Assembly (NCBI GenBank): GCA_965221735.1
Contig: OZ244910.1
Location: 1 to 64,000 of the forward strand
DNA from: UBA2991 sp965221735
GTDB taxonomy: Bacteria; Chloroflexota; Dehalococcoidia; Tepidiformales; Tepidiformaceae
DNA: 64,000 bases
Reading direction: 5' to 3'
The stretch's first letter is position 1, and the number at the start of each line of letters is the position of its first letter. Position numbers and translations under genes: made by a program. Of the stretch, positions 16,995-25,376 are shown in pieces. The notes beneath the pieces were generated by a model that was not told the origin of the DNA, did not search any database, and saw only the letters and a list, made by a program, of their open reading frames with translations.

Positions 16995-17001
16995 GCACTC
17001 T

Positions 17002-18129
17002 GTGCGCCTTCCGAAGCTCCTGATTCCCGTGATCCTGGTCGTGGCGGTGCTTTCCAGCGCCTGCGTGGGCTTTTCCGAGCCCCGGGGCTGGGCAGCACCC
17101 GTATTCGACGGCGAGACCGTCTACGTGTTCCTCGATCGCGACGAGATCGTCGCCGCGAGCCTCGACGAGCTCGGGGCGCAGTGGAGCTGGACGTTCCCAG
17201 ACGACGATCTCGACGCCGAGAGCGAGATCGACCTCGAGGCGGTGTACGGACCGCCCCTCTTCGCCGGGGATCGCATCATCCTCGCCGGTTTTTCGGGGGA
17301 AATGGTCGCCTTGGGGCCCGAGGGGCGCTACATCGCGGGGCGGGGGAGCTGGTGGCGCAATGATGTGAACGGCAGCATCGTCGGGGGCGCCACCCTGGCC
17401 GGCGACCGCTTCGTGTTCGGCACCACCGAACAGCGGCTCTACGTACGCAACGTCGTCGACGGTGGCGGGGTCGCGCCCTGGCCCTCCGATGGCCGGAAGC
17501 TGAAGGGTGAAATTTGGTCGCAACCGGTAATAGTTGGCGGGGTCCTGTACGTCGGGACCATGGACGGGAACCTCTACGCCTTCGACCTCGAGTCGGCACA
17601 GGAGCTGTGGACGCGGCCCTTCGAAGCGGGCGGCGCAATCGCGGACCTGGCGTACATCGGGGACGGGGTCCTGTTCGTGCCGACGCTGCGGGGCGAGGTG
17701 TGGCTGGTGGACGCGGAGACGGGCGCCGCCCTGCGCGATCCGTTCGAGGCCGAGGGCTGGGTGTGGACCAGGCCGGCGATCCGTGACGGCGTCGCCTATT
17801 TCGGCGACTTCGAGGATCTGGTCTACGCGTGGGACATGGACTCCGGCCGCACGCTCTGGACCTACCAGGCGGAGGACAAGGTCAAGGCCCAGGGCGTCAT
17901 AATCGGCGGAACGCTTATCGTTGGCGACGAGGGCGGCACGGTGCACTTCGTGGATCTGGAAAGCGGCGTGCGGCGGAATGCCGTGAAACTCGATGGGGCA
18001 GGGAAGATTCGAGCAGGTTTGGTAGAAAAGGAAGGTTTTGCCTGGATCCTCGGCACCGAGGGCAGGCTCTACCTCGCCGACCCGGCGACGCTCACCGTCA
18101 TCGAGCGTGAAGTGCGAGGCCTGCCGTGA
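17002..18129 (+). CDS. PQQ-like (BamB-like) beta-propeller lipoprotein in the yidC operon
   Basis: The 375-residue product starts with a lipoprotein signal (VRLPKLLIPVILVVAVL, lipobox SSAC, Cys near residue 20). Six or more PQQ-type blades follow, with phrases such as GTMDGNLYAFDLESAQELW, DAETGAALRDPF and AWDMDSGRTLWTYQ. It is the outer-surface WD/PQQ fold of BamB-like scaffolds; no enzymatic residues are evident. Its stop overlaps the yidC GTG by 4 nt, so the two are made together. A role as an extracytoplasmic partner or quality-control factor for YidC substrates is my inference from context only. An in-frame ATG at 16993 is an alternative start. Confidence 0.82.
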   Translation: MRLPKLLIPVILVVAVLSSACVGFSEPRGWAAPVFDGETVYVFLDRDEIVAASLDELGAQWSWTFPDDDLDAESEIDLEAVYGPPLFAGDRIILAGFSGEMVALGPEGRYIAGRGSWWRNDVNGSIVGGATLAGDRFVFGTTEQRLYVRNVVDGGGVAPWPSDGRKLKGEIWSQPVIVGGVLYVGTMDGNLYAFDLESAQELWTRPFEAGGAIADLAYIGDGVLFVPTLRGEVWLVDAETGAALRDPFEAEGWVWTRPAIRDGVAYFGDFEDLVYAWDMDSGRTLWTYQAEDKVKAQGVIIGGTLIVGDEGGTVHFVDLESGVRRNAVKLDGAGKIRAGLVEKEGFAWILGTEGRLYLADPATLTVIEREVRGLP

Positions 18130-19106
18130 TTCAGGCGGTCCCGCAGCGGGCCTTCCTCGGCCTCGCCCTGATCGCCGGCGTCGCCCTCGTCTTCGCGATC
18201 GCGACCTTCGGCTTCGGGCGGACGTTCACCGTCGGCTTGCTCGACCCGATGATCAACGTGCTCGTGGTGCTCAACCACGCGCTCTGGGGCAGCTTCGGGC
18301 TCGCGGTCATCGCCTTCACCATCCTCGTACGGCTGGTCACCTTCCCGCTCACCCTGCGCCAGCTCCAGCAGACGCGCGCGATGCAGGCGCTGCAGCCGCG
18401 CGTGCAGGAGATCCAGAAGAAGTTCACCGACCCCAAGCGGCGCCAGGAAGAGATGATGAAGGCCTACCGCGAGGCGGGGGTCAATCCGCTCGGCTGCCTG
18501 GGGCCGCTGGTGCTCCAGTTCCCCATCCTGATTGCGCTCTTCTACGCCATCCGCCAGACCCTCGCGATCTCGCCCGAGGCGCTCGACAACCTCTCCAGCC
18601 ACCTCTACTCGTGGAGCTACATCCAGAGCGCCATCCCGCTTGAAGAGAGCTTCATCGGCATCAACCTGGCCGAGGGCGCGTCCATCAGCGTGCTCAACCT
18701 CAACCTCCTGATCGTGGTGCTGGTCGGGTTCTCCACCTGGGCCCAGTCGAAGACGACGGTCACCGTCGCCACGGACGAACGGGCGCGCACGCAGCAACAG
18801 ATGATGACCTGGATGCTGCCCATCATGTTCATGTTCTTCGGTCTCAGCTTCCCCAGTGGAGTGAGCCTCTACTGGGTTGTCACCTCCTTCGTGAGCGTGG
18901 GCCTTAACGTCATGGTCTATGGCTTCCCCGCGCTCAACATTCCGCCTCTGGTGGGGCCACCCAATCCCCCCGCCCCGGTCGAGGCAACCGCAACCGTAAC
19001 TTCGGAGGGCTCGAGCCAGACACGCTCGCGACCCTCCCGCGAATTGAGGTCTTCTGCTCATGGATCACGCCGAAGCAAACGGAAAAACCGTCGACGACGC
19101 GCTTAA
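18126..19106 (+). CDS. yidC: Membrane protein insertase YidC/Oxa1
   Basis: The 326-residue product has the five-helix Oxa1 core without the large periplasmic domain of proteobacterial YidC. The first core helix is followed by the conserved groove arginine (Arg69 in ILVRLVTFPL), the cytoplasmic hairpin QPRVQEIQKKFTDPKRRQEE, then GCLGPLVLQFPILIALFY and the last helices (WMLPIMFMFFGLSFPSGVSLYWV). The C-terminal tail is Ser/Arg/Lys-rich (RRSKRKNRRRRA), as in ribosome-binding YidC tails. GTG start, coupled to the upstream lipoprotein. The end overlaps the jag start by 47 nt. Confidence 0.95.
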   Translation: MIQAVPQRAFLGLALIAGVALVFAIATFGFGRTFTVGLLDPMINVLVVLNHALWGSFGLAVIAFTILVRLVTFPLTLRQLQQTRAMQALQPRVQEIQKKFTDPKRRQEEMMKAYREAGVNPLGCLGPLVLQFPILIALFYAIRQTLAISPEALDNLSSHLYSWSYIQSAIPLEESFIGINLAEGASISVLNLNLLIVVLVGFSTWAQSKTTVTVATDERARTQQQMMTWMLPIMFMFFGLSFPSGVSLYWVVTSFVSVGLNVMVYGFPALNIPPLVGPPNPPAPVEATATVTSEGSSQTRSRPSRELRSSAHGSRRSKRKNRRRRA

Positions 19107-20100
19107 GGCGGCGCTGGCAAAGCTCAACGCCACCGTTGACGAAGTCGAGATCGTCGTGCTGGACGAAGGCCAGCGCGGCGGGCGCCTCTTCGGGCGCGGC
19201 GCCCGCGACGCCGTCGTGCGCGTCGAGCGCCGCGCGGACGGGCCGCGCGAGCAAGCGCCCGAACCGCCCGATACCAGCATCCCCCGCGGCCGTGGTGGTC
19301 GTGGCGGCAGCGGAGGCGCCGGCCGTGACCGCGGCCGAGGTGGTCGTGGTGGCCGTCGTGGTGGCGGCCGCGGCGGAGAGCGTGGCGAGCGCGGTGGACG
19401 CGGCGGCTCCGGCGGTTCGCGCGGGCCTCGCGCCGAGCGCGCCCCCCAGCTGACCGAACAGGACTTCTTCGGCGAAGGTGCGGCTCCGCCTCCGCGCCAG
19501 CCGCAGCGCAGCGGGCCGCCCCCGCGCCGCTCGTCCGGCGGCGGCGGCGGTGGCGGTGGCTCCTCCCGTCGTGAGCGCCCGCGCAGGCGCCGCCAGGAAG
19601 AGAACATCGAGCCCGACATCAACGCCGAGGAGGTCGATCTCGCGGCCGAGGTGGTCGATTCCATCCTCCAGATCCTCGAGATCGACGCCGACATCAACAT
19701 CCGCGAGCCCGTGACCGCCGGCGACGGGCTCGGCAGCGCCCGCGCCGTGATCGACATCTCCGGGGAGGACCTGGGGATGCTCATCGGGCGGCGGGGCGAG
19801 AGCCTGATGGCCTTCCAGTACGTGGTGAACCTCGTGATGACGCGGCGCTTCCCCGGCCGGGGGTCGGTCACGATCGACGTTGAGCAGTACCGCCGCCGTC
19901 GCGAGGACCAGCTGATCTCGCTGGCCGAGCGCATGGCCGAGCGCGTGCGCGACATCGGCGAGCCGATCACGCTCGAGCCGATGTCGGCCGCCGAGCGCCG
20001 CCTCGTCCACCTCTCCCTCGTCGACGACCCCGACGTCGAGACGAACAGCGTCGGTGAGGGGGACAGCCGCAAGGTCGTCATCAGCCTGTTGGAGGACTGA
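19060..20100 (+). CDS. jag: RNA-binding protein KhpB/Jag (Jag-N, KH and R3H domains)
   Basis: The 346-residue product has a Jag-N domain (residues 1-55, with GGRLFGRG) and a long Gly/Arg-rich linker (about 70-185, many RGG and RGR repeats, and a run of Gly). A KH domain with the GxxG loop IGRRGES and a C-terminal R3H domain (SAAERRLVHLSLVDD) complete it. KhpB binds many mRNAs and influences cell-envelope synthesis in Gram-positive bacteria. The linker is much longer and more RGG-like than in Firmicutes homologues, where it is usually acidic or Lys-rich. The ATG lies inside the yidC end (47-nt overlap), so expression is coupled. Confidence 0.93.
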   Translation: MDHAEANGKTVDDALKAALAKLNATVDEVEIVVLDEGQRGGRLFGRGARDAVVRVERRADGPREQAPEPPDTSIPRGRGGRGGSGGAGRDRGRGGRGGRRGGGRGGERGERGGRGGSGGSRGPRAERAPQLTEQDFFGEGAAPPPRQPQRSGPPPRRSSGGGGGGGGSSRRERPRRRRQEENIEPDINAEEVDLAAEVVDSILQILEIDADINIREPVTAGDGLGSARAVIDISGEDLGMLIGRRGESLMAFQYVVNLVMTRRFPGRGSVTIDVEQYRRRREDQLISLAERMAERVRDIGEPITLEPMSAAERRLVHLSLVDDPDVETNSVGEGDSRKVVISLLED

Positions 20101-20104
20101 CGGA

Positions 20105-20953
20105 ATGAGCCCGTCCGCGCCAGGAATCGTGATCGTGGGGAACGTGACCGAGGATTTGACGCCCGAGTGCGCCTGGACGCCGGGCGGGCCCGCGCTCTAC
20201 AGCGCGCGCGCCGCGGCGGCGCTGGGCGCGGACGTCACGCTCGTGAGCCGCGTGCCCGAGGACTACGACCGGAGCCTCTTCAAGGGGCTGACCGTGTACG
20301 AGCTCCCGGCCGCGAGCTGTCCCCGTTTCGAGAATACCCATCCGGACGGCGGGCTCCGCCGCCAGATGCTGCACCAGGCGGGCGAACCGATCGCCGCGGA
20401 TGACGTGCCCGCGGGCCTGGTCGCCGATGCCGCCATCGCCGCCCCCGTGCTCGACGAGCTGGACGCGTTCCCGCCGGTCGAGGCGCCCGTGCGCATCGTC
20501 TCGCTGCAGGGGGCGCTGCGCTGGGGCATGCCCAACCGGCCCGTGCGCCGCGCCGCCTTCGCGCCCTCGCGGGCGCGCGCGCTGCAGCCGATGGGCACGA
20601 TCGCCGTCTTCAGCGACGAAGACGCCGACGACCCGCCCGACCTCGCGCGGGGCCTCTCCGCCCGCGGCCCCGCAATCGTGACGCGCGGCGCCCGCGGCGC
20701 CTGGCTCTATCGCAGGGGCGCGCGCAGCGTCCTGCCCGCCTTCGCCACCAACGTGACCGACACCACCGGCGCCGGCGACGGCTTCGTCGCGGCCCTCGCG
20801 GTGGGGCTGGTCGAGTCGGGGGACTTGTTTGAATCGTGTACATTCGCAAATGCGATGGGGTCCCTGGTGGTCGAACGAAGCGGCATGGTGGCGATGCCCG
20901 CGCGCGAGGAAGTAGAGGCGCGGGTGCGGAGAGGAGCGGCGGGTGGCGCGTGA
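20105..20953 (+). CDS. PfkB-family carbohydrate kinase
   Basis: The 282-residue product carries the PfkB signatures: the N-terminal GGPALYSARAAAALGADVTLVSRV and the C-terminal DTTGAGDGFVAAL with the catalytic Asp. The middle is shorter than in ribokinase and the lid is poorly conserved, so the sugar or nucleoside substrate cannot be named. It begins 4 nt after jag and overlaps parA by 11 nt, placing a sugar-kinase-like enzyme inside the YidC-Jag-ParAB operon. Confidence 0.82.
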   Translation: MSPSAPGIVIVGNVTEDLTPECAWTPGGPALYSARAAAALGADVTLVSRVPEDYDRSLFKGLTVYELPAASCPRFENTHPDGGLRRQMLHQAGEPIAADDVPAGLVADAAIAAPVLDELDAFPPVEAPVRIVSLQGALRWGMPNRPVRRAAFAPSRARALQPMGTIAVFSDEDADDPPDLARGLSARGPAIVTRGARGAWLYRRGARSVLPAFATNVTDTTGAGDGFVAALAVGLVESGDLFESCTFANAMGSLVVERSGMVAMPAREEVEARVRRGAAGGA

Positions 20954-21712
20954 GATCATCGCGTTCGTGAACCAGAAGGGCGGCGTGGGCAAGACCACGA
21001 CCGCCGTCTCGCTGGCCGCCGCCCTGGGACGTCGGGACGAGCGCGTGCTGCTCATCGACCTCGACGCGCAGGCGAACGCCACCAGCACCGCCGGCGTCGC
21101 GCAGGTCGAGGGGCCGTCGATCTACGAGGTCCTGATGATGGAGGCCGATGCCCGCGACTGCATCATGCACATCGAGGAGGAGCAGTTCGACGTGCTGCCC
21201 GCGACGCGCGAGCTCTCGGGCGCGGAGGTGGAGCTCGCCCCCGCCATGGCGCGCGAGCAGCGCCTGAAGAACATCTGTGAACCCCTGGCGGAAGAGTACG
21301 ACTGGATCTTCATCGACTGCCCGCCCTCGCTCGGCATCCTCACGGTGAACGCGCTCACGGCGGCGACGAGCGTGGTCATCCCCGTGCAGTGCGAGTACCT
21401 GCCGATGGAGGGCCTCGCGCGGCTGATGGAGACGCTGGCGCTCGTGCGCAGCAACCTCAACCCGCGCCTGCGCACCCTCGGCCTCGTCCTGACCATGCTC
21501 GACCGGCGCACGCGCCTCGCACGCGAGGTGGCCGCCGACGTGATGACCCACTTCCCCAGCCAGACCTTCAACACCGTGATTCCGCGCGCCGTCAGCATTG
21601 CCGAGGCGCCGAGCTACGGACAGTCGATCTTTCGCTACAGCCCGGGAAGCCGTGCCGCCACCGCCTACCGCAGGCTGGCGAACGAGCTCACGGAGCGCGT
21701 GGGGGTGAGCGC

Positions 21713-21716
<4 letters not shown>
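20943..21716 (+). CDS. parA: Chromosome partitioning ATPase ParA (Soj)
   Basis: The 257-residue product has the deviant Walker A KGGVGKTTT (residues 12-20), the signature aspartates in LLIDLDAQANAT and Walker B in WIFIDCPPSLG. No N-terminal DNA-binding domain is present, as expected for a chromosomal Soj-type ParA. It forms ATP-dependent dimers on nucleoid DNA that move ParB-parS complexes. The GTG start is within the end of the kinase gene. The stop overlaps the parB ATG by 4 nt. Confidence 0.95.
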
Positions 21717-22588
<872 letters not shown>

Positions 22589-22700
22589 GGAACCCTTCGC
22601 AAGCGCCTTACCCTCGCCGTGACGGCCCGGCGTAAGGTGAACCGGGCGAGCGGCCTCGTGTCGCTGCGCGCAACGGAACAGAGGGTCGGGAGGGCACGCG

Positions 22701-23174
22701 ATGAGGGTCGAGGAGCGTTTGCGAGAGCTGGGCATCGAGCTGCCGGAGCCGGCGGCCCCCGCCGGGTCGTACGTGCCCGCCCGGTTTCACGGGGACCTGC
22801 TGGCCATCTCCGGCCAGATTCCCGTCACGCCCGGCGAACCCCTCCCGACCGGCCACTGCGGCGTCGACGTGTCGGTCGAGGAGGGGTACGCCCTCGCTCG
22901 CCAGTGCGCCCTCAACGGGCTCGCCGCCGCGCGCGCCGCCCTCGGCTCGCTGGAGCGCATCGCCGGTGTCGTGCGCGTGGGCGGCTACGTCGCCGCGCCC
23001 CCCGACTTCACGCAGCACCCGGCGGTCGTCAACGGCGCATCCGACCTGCTCGTCGAGGTGTTCGGCGAATCCGGTCGCCATGCGCGCGCGGCCGTGGGCA
23101 TGGCCTCGCTCCCCCTCGGCGTCCCCGTCGAGGTCGAGTTCCTGTTCGCCACCATGCCCGGGGAAGGCGCCTAG
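22701..23174 (+). CDS. RidA/YjgF family protein (long, YabJ-like subgroup)
   Basis: The 157-residue product matches the longer RidA subgroup: LLAISGQIPV, RVGGYVAAPPDFTQHPAVVNGASDLLVEVFGE and ARAAVGMASLPLGVPVEVEFLF. The Arg that contacts the carboxylate of imine or enamine substrates in RidA is plausibly the one in HARAAVG. Such proteins hydrolyse reactive imines, but this subgroup is less well characterised. A good ribosome-binding site (GGGAGG) precedes the ATG. The 112-bp gap after parB contains an imperfect hairpin (CTTAC with GTAAG) that may mark the operon end. Confidence 0.85.
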   Translation: MRVEERLRELGIELPEPAAPAGSYVPARFHGDLLAISGQIPVTPGEPLPTGHCGVDVSVEEGYALARQCALNGLAAARAALGSLERIAGVVRVGGYVAAPPDFTQHPAVVNGASDLLVEVFGESGRHARAAVGMASLPLGVPVEVEFLFATMPGEGA

Positions 23175-23258
23175 GACCGCCGTCCGTGGTTGCTCCGCCG
23201 CCGCCCGCGGGCGTATCATCTTGTTGAAGGAAACTATCTCCTCATCTGTGGAGGGCAA

Positions 23259-23591
23259 GTGTCGCAGTACGAGTTCACCGTCTCTGTCTCGATAGCGAAC
23301 ATCGATGGCGGAGCATGGCGCGCGACGGGCGAGAACATCACGCTCTTCCTGGAAGCGAGTAACCGCCCCGAGCTCATTGGCTACGTCGTGAGTGCGGTAC
23401 AGGCACTCGGCCACTGGCTGGTCGAAAGCAAGCCCGAGGATCAGGGCCTGGTCGAGTACTGCCGGTCCGTCGGCATCGAGTGCCGGGAAGCAGACGGGGA
23501 AGATGGGTTGGAACTGGCCGTGAAGGAGCTTCACGAGGCCATGGACCAGGCGAGCGAGCTGCTTGCCTTGACGCAGAGGCTCCCGGCATAG
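23259..23591 (+). CDS. Small protein of unknown function, 110 aa
   Basis: GTG at 23259 follows GGAGGG closely. The -10-like TATCAT about 40 nt upstream supports a transcript start just before. The product begins with beta strands (YEFTVSVSIANI, NITLFLEAS) and ends with an acidic amphipathic helix (LAVKELHEAMDQASELL). The gene is lower in GC than its neighbours, hinting at recent acquisition. No family recognised. The next small gene follows closely and may be a partner. Confidence 0.6.
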   Translation: MSQYEFTVSVSIANIDGGAWRATGENITLFLEASNRPELIGYVVSAVQALGHWLVESKPEDQGLVEYCRSVGIECREADGEDGLELAVKELHEAMDQASELLALTQRLPA

Positions 23592-23632
23592 GCCCCGACC
23601 CCGTCGCCGCCAAGCGATTGGCGATCCAGGCG

Positions 23633-23863
23633 ATGATGGATTGCCTCGGATACCGGGCGCACGACCAGGTGCCCATGTTCAGCGCGAGGCTTGGTGTTGA
23701 AGGCGACCGTGTCGTGTTCCTGGGCAGCATCTCCGGCGCCACCATCGATGAGTACCTGGACTCGGCTCTGGGCTACCTGGTTGCGAGGGGATTCGACCCG
23801 GACAGGGTCTCCGAGTGCAGGGACAGGGCCTTCGAGCTGATGACCATGCTATCGGAAGACTGA
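23633..23863 (+). CDS. Small protein of unknown function, about 76 aa
   Basis: The frame reads MMDCLGYRAHDQVPMF, then VFLGSISGATIDEYLDSALGYLVARGF and an acidic C terminus. The start is uncertain: TTG at 23618 is in frame, and the frame stays open back into the previous gene. Spacing of 41 nt or less from the 23259 gene suggests a pair. Its GC content is lower than the neighbouring core genes. No recognisable domain. Confidence 0.5.
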   Translation: MMDCLGYRAHDQVPMFSARLGVEGDRVVFLGSISGATIDEYLDSALGYLVARGFDPDRVSECRDRAFELMTMLSED

Positions 23864-23999
23864 TGACCGTGCTCGCCGAGGATCTAGGTCTGAGCCCGGG
23901 CGTTCGTCCTCTTTCCCGGGCCCGTAAGCGCGCTTGCGCCGCTTAGGAAGACGCCCGGTAAGGTGGATCGAGGGGTCGCTCGACCCCGGAGGTTCGCCG

Positions 24000-24893
24000 A
24001 TGAAGGTCGCCATCACGGGAAGCACGGGACTGCTGGGAGGGGCGCTCGGGACAAGCCTCGAGGCGCGTGGCGACGAGGTCGTGCGCGTAGCCCGCGGGGC
24101 CGCCGGCGCGGACGGCGCCGACTGGTCCCCGGCCGAGGGCTGGGTCCGCGAGGGCGCTTTCGACGGCTGCGACGCCGTCGTGCATCTGAGCGGCGCCTCC
24201 GTCGGGGAGGGCCGCTGGACGGCCGCGCGCAAGGCCGAGCTCCGTTCCAGCCGCATCGATACCACCCGTTTCCTCGTCGAGCACCTGGCCGGGCTCGACG
24301 CGAAGCCTCGGAGGCTTGTCGTTGCGTCGGCCGTGGGGTTCTACGGCGACCGCGGGGACGAGTCGCTCACGGAGGAGTCGCCCCGGGGCCGGGGCTTTCT
24401 CGCGGACATGACCGTGGACTGGGAGGCCGAGTCGGAGCAGGCGAACGCCGCCGGCATCCCCACGACCATGGCCCGCTACGGCGTCGTCTTCGCGAACGAT
24501 GCGCCGGCCTTCAAGCGGCTCACCCTGCCCTTCCGCCTCGGCGCCGGGGGCCGACTCGGGAGCGGGCGGCAGTACATGCCCTGGATCACGCTCGACGACG
24601 CGGTTGCGGCCACGACGCACCTGCTCGACGGCGACGCGACGGGTCCCTTCAACGTGGTCGCGCCCGTCGCCACGACGAACGCGGACCTGACACGCGCGCT
24701 GGGGCGCGTGATGCGCCGCCCCGCCTTCATGATGGTCCCGCAGTTCGCGATGCGGCTCGCCCTGGGCGAGCTCGCCGACGCCCTCCTCTTCGCGAGCAAC
24801 CGCGTTGTTCCGGAACGGCTGATCGCCGACGGCTTCGAGTTCGCGCAGCCGGAGGTCGAAGGCGCGCTGCGCTCGCTGCTGCGGGGCGGCTAG
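24000..24893 (+). CDS. TIGR01777 family (YfcH/SDR39U1-like) epimerase
   Basis: The 297-residue extended SDR has the N-terminal ITGSTGLLGG, the family-specific VHLSGASVGEGRWT, SAVGFYGDRGDE with the SDR Tyr, and YMPWITLDDAV plus FNVVAP in the second half. ATG at 24000 is placed by a GGAGG site 8 nt upstream. The substrate is unknown for the family. It lies 5 nt before an SRPBCC gene; in many bacteria these two domains are fused or paired. Confidence 0.88.
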   Translation: MKVAITGSTGLLGGALGTSLEARGDEVVRVARGAAGADGADWSPAEGWVREGAFDGCDAVVHLSGASVGEGRWTAARKAELRSSRIDTTRFLVEHLAGLDAKPRRLVVASAVGFYGDRGDESLTEESPRGRGFLADMTVDWEAESEQANAAGIPTTMARYGVVFANDAPAFKRLTLPFRLGAGGRLGSGRQYMPWITLDDAVAATTHLLDGDATGPFNVVAPVATTNADLTRALGRVMRRPAFMMVPQFAMRLALGELADALLFASNRVVPERLIADGFEFAQPEVEGALRSLLRGG

Positions 24894-24898
24894 CGGCG

Positions 24899-25372
24899 AT
24901 GGCGATCTACCGCCTGGTCGCGAGGCAGGTCGTCCCCGTCTCGCTCGACGAGGCCTGGGCGTTCTTCTCGAACCCGCGCAACCTCCCCGTTATCACGCCG
25001 CCCTGGCTGGCGCTCGACGTCACCTCCGACCCGCCCGAGGAGATGTACCCCGGGCTCGTCATCACCTACACGGTCCGACCCTTCCTGGGCATCCCGCTGC
25101 ACTGGGCGACCGAGATCACGCACGTTGAGGACGGGGTCCGCTTCGTCGACGACCAGCGCATCGGCCCCTACAGCCTCTGGCATCACGAGCACGACTTCCG
25201 CGAGGTCGAGGGCGGCACGGAGGTGCGCGACACGGTTCACTACGCCGTCCCCTTCGGCCCCCTCGGAGACGTGGCCGCACAGCTCGCCGTCCGCCCCCGC
25301 GTCCGCTCCATCTTCGAGTACCGCCGCCAGGTCCTGCGGGAGCGGTTCGGGCCTCCGCCGGGGCAGCGCTAG
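24899..25372 (+). CDS. SRPBCC (START-like) family protein
   Basis: The 157-residue product is a helix-grip ligand-binding protein of the COG4276 type: LDEAWAFFSNPRNLPVITPPWL, LGIPLHWATEIT, FVDDQRIGPYSLWHHEHDF and a final VLRERFG. It lies 5 nt after the TIGR01777 epimerase gene, an association seen widely, so they probably act on the same hydrophobic ligand. The identity of the ligand is unknown. Convergent with lysA. Confidence 0.85.
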   Translation: MAIYRLVARQVVPVSLDEAWAFFSNPRNLPVITPPWLALDVTSDPPEEMYPGLVITYTVRPFLGIPLHWATEITHVEDGVRFVDDQRIGPYSLWHHEHDFREVEGGTEVRDTVHYAVPFGPLGDVAAQLAVRPRVRSIFEYRRQVLRERFGPPPGQR

Positions 25373-25376
25373 CCGC

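Larger units (their letters stand above)
16359..17001. other. Intergenic region with three parS sites
   Basis: This is the longest gene-free stretch in the window (about 640 bp) and is less GC-rich than its surroundings. It holds three perfect parS sites and the promoter of the following gene. Short frames exist on both strands, but none has a recognisable product or ribosome-binding site. I looked for DnaA boxes (TTATCCACA-like) and found no cluster, so I do not call an origin, although the location inside the rpmH-yidC-parAB block fits an origin-proximal centromere. Confidence 0.7.

Noticed and set aside
16359..17001. Replication origin or protein-coding genes in the parS gap
   Set aside because: I found no cluster of DnaA boxes or AT-rich unwinding element. 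Short frames on both strands lack ribosome-binding sites and recognisable products.
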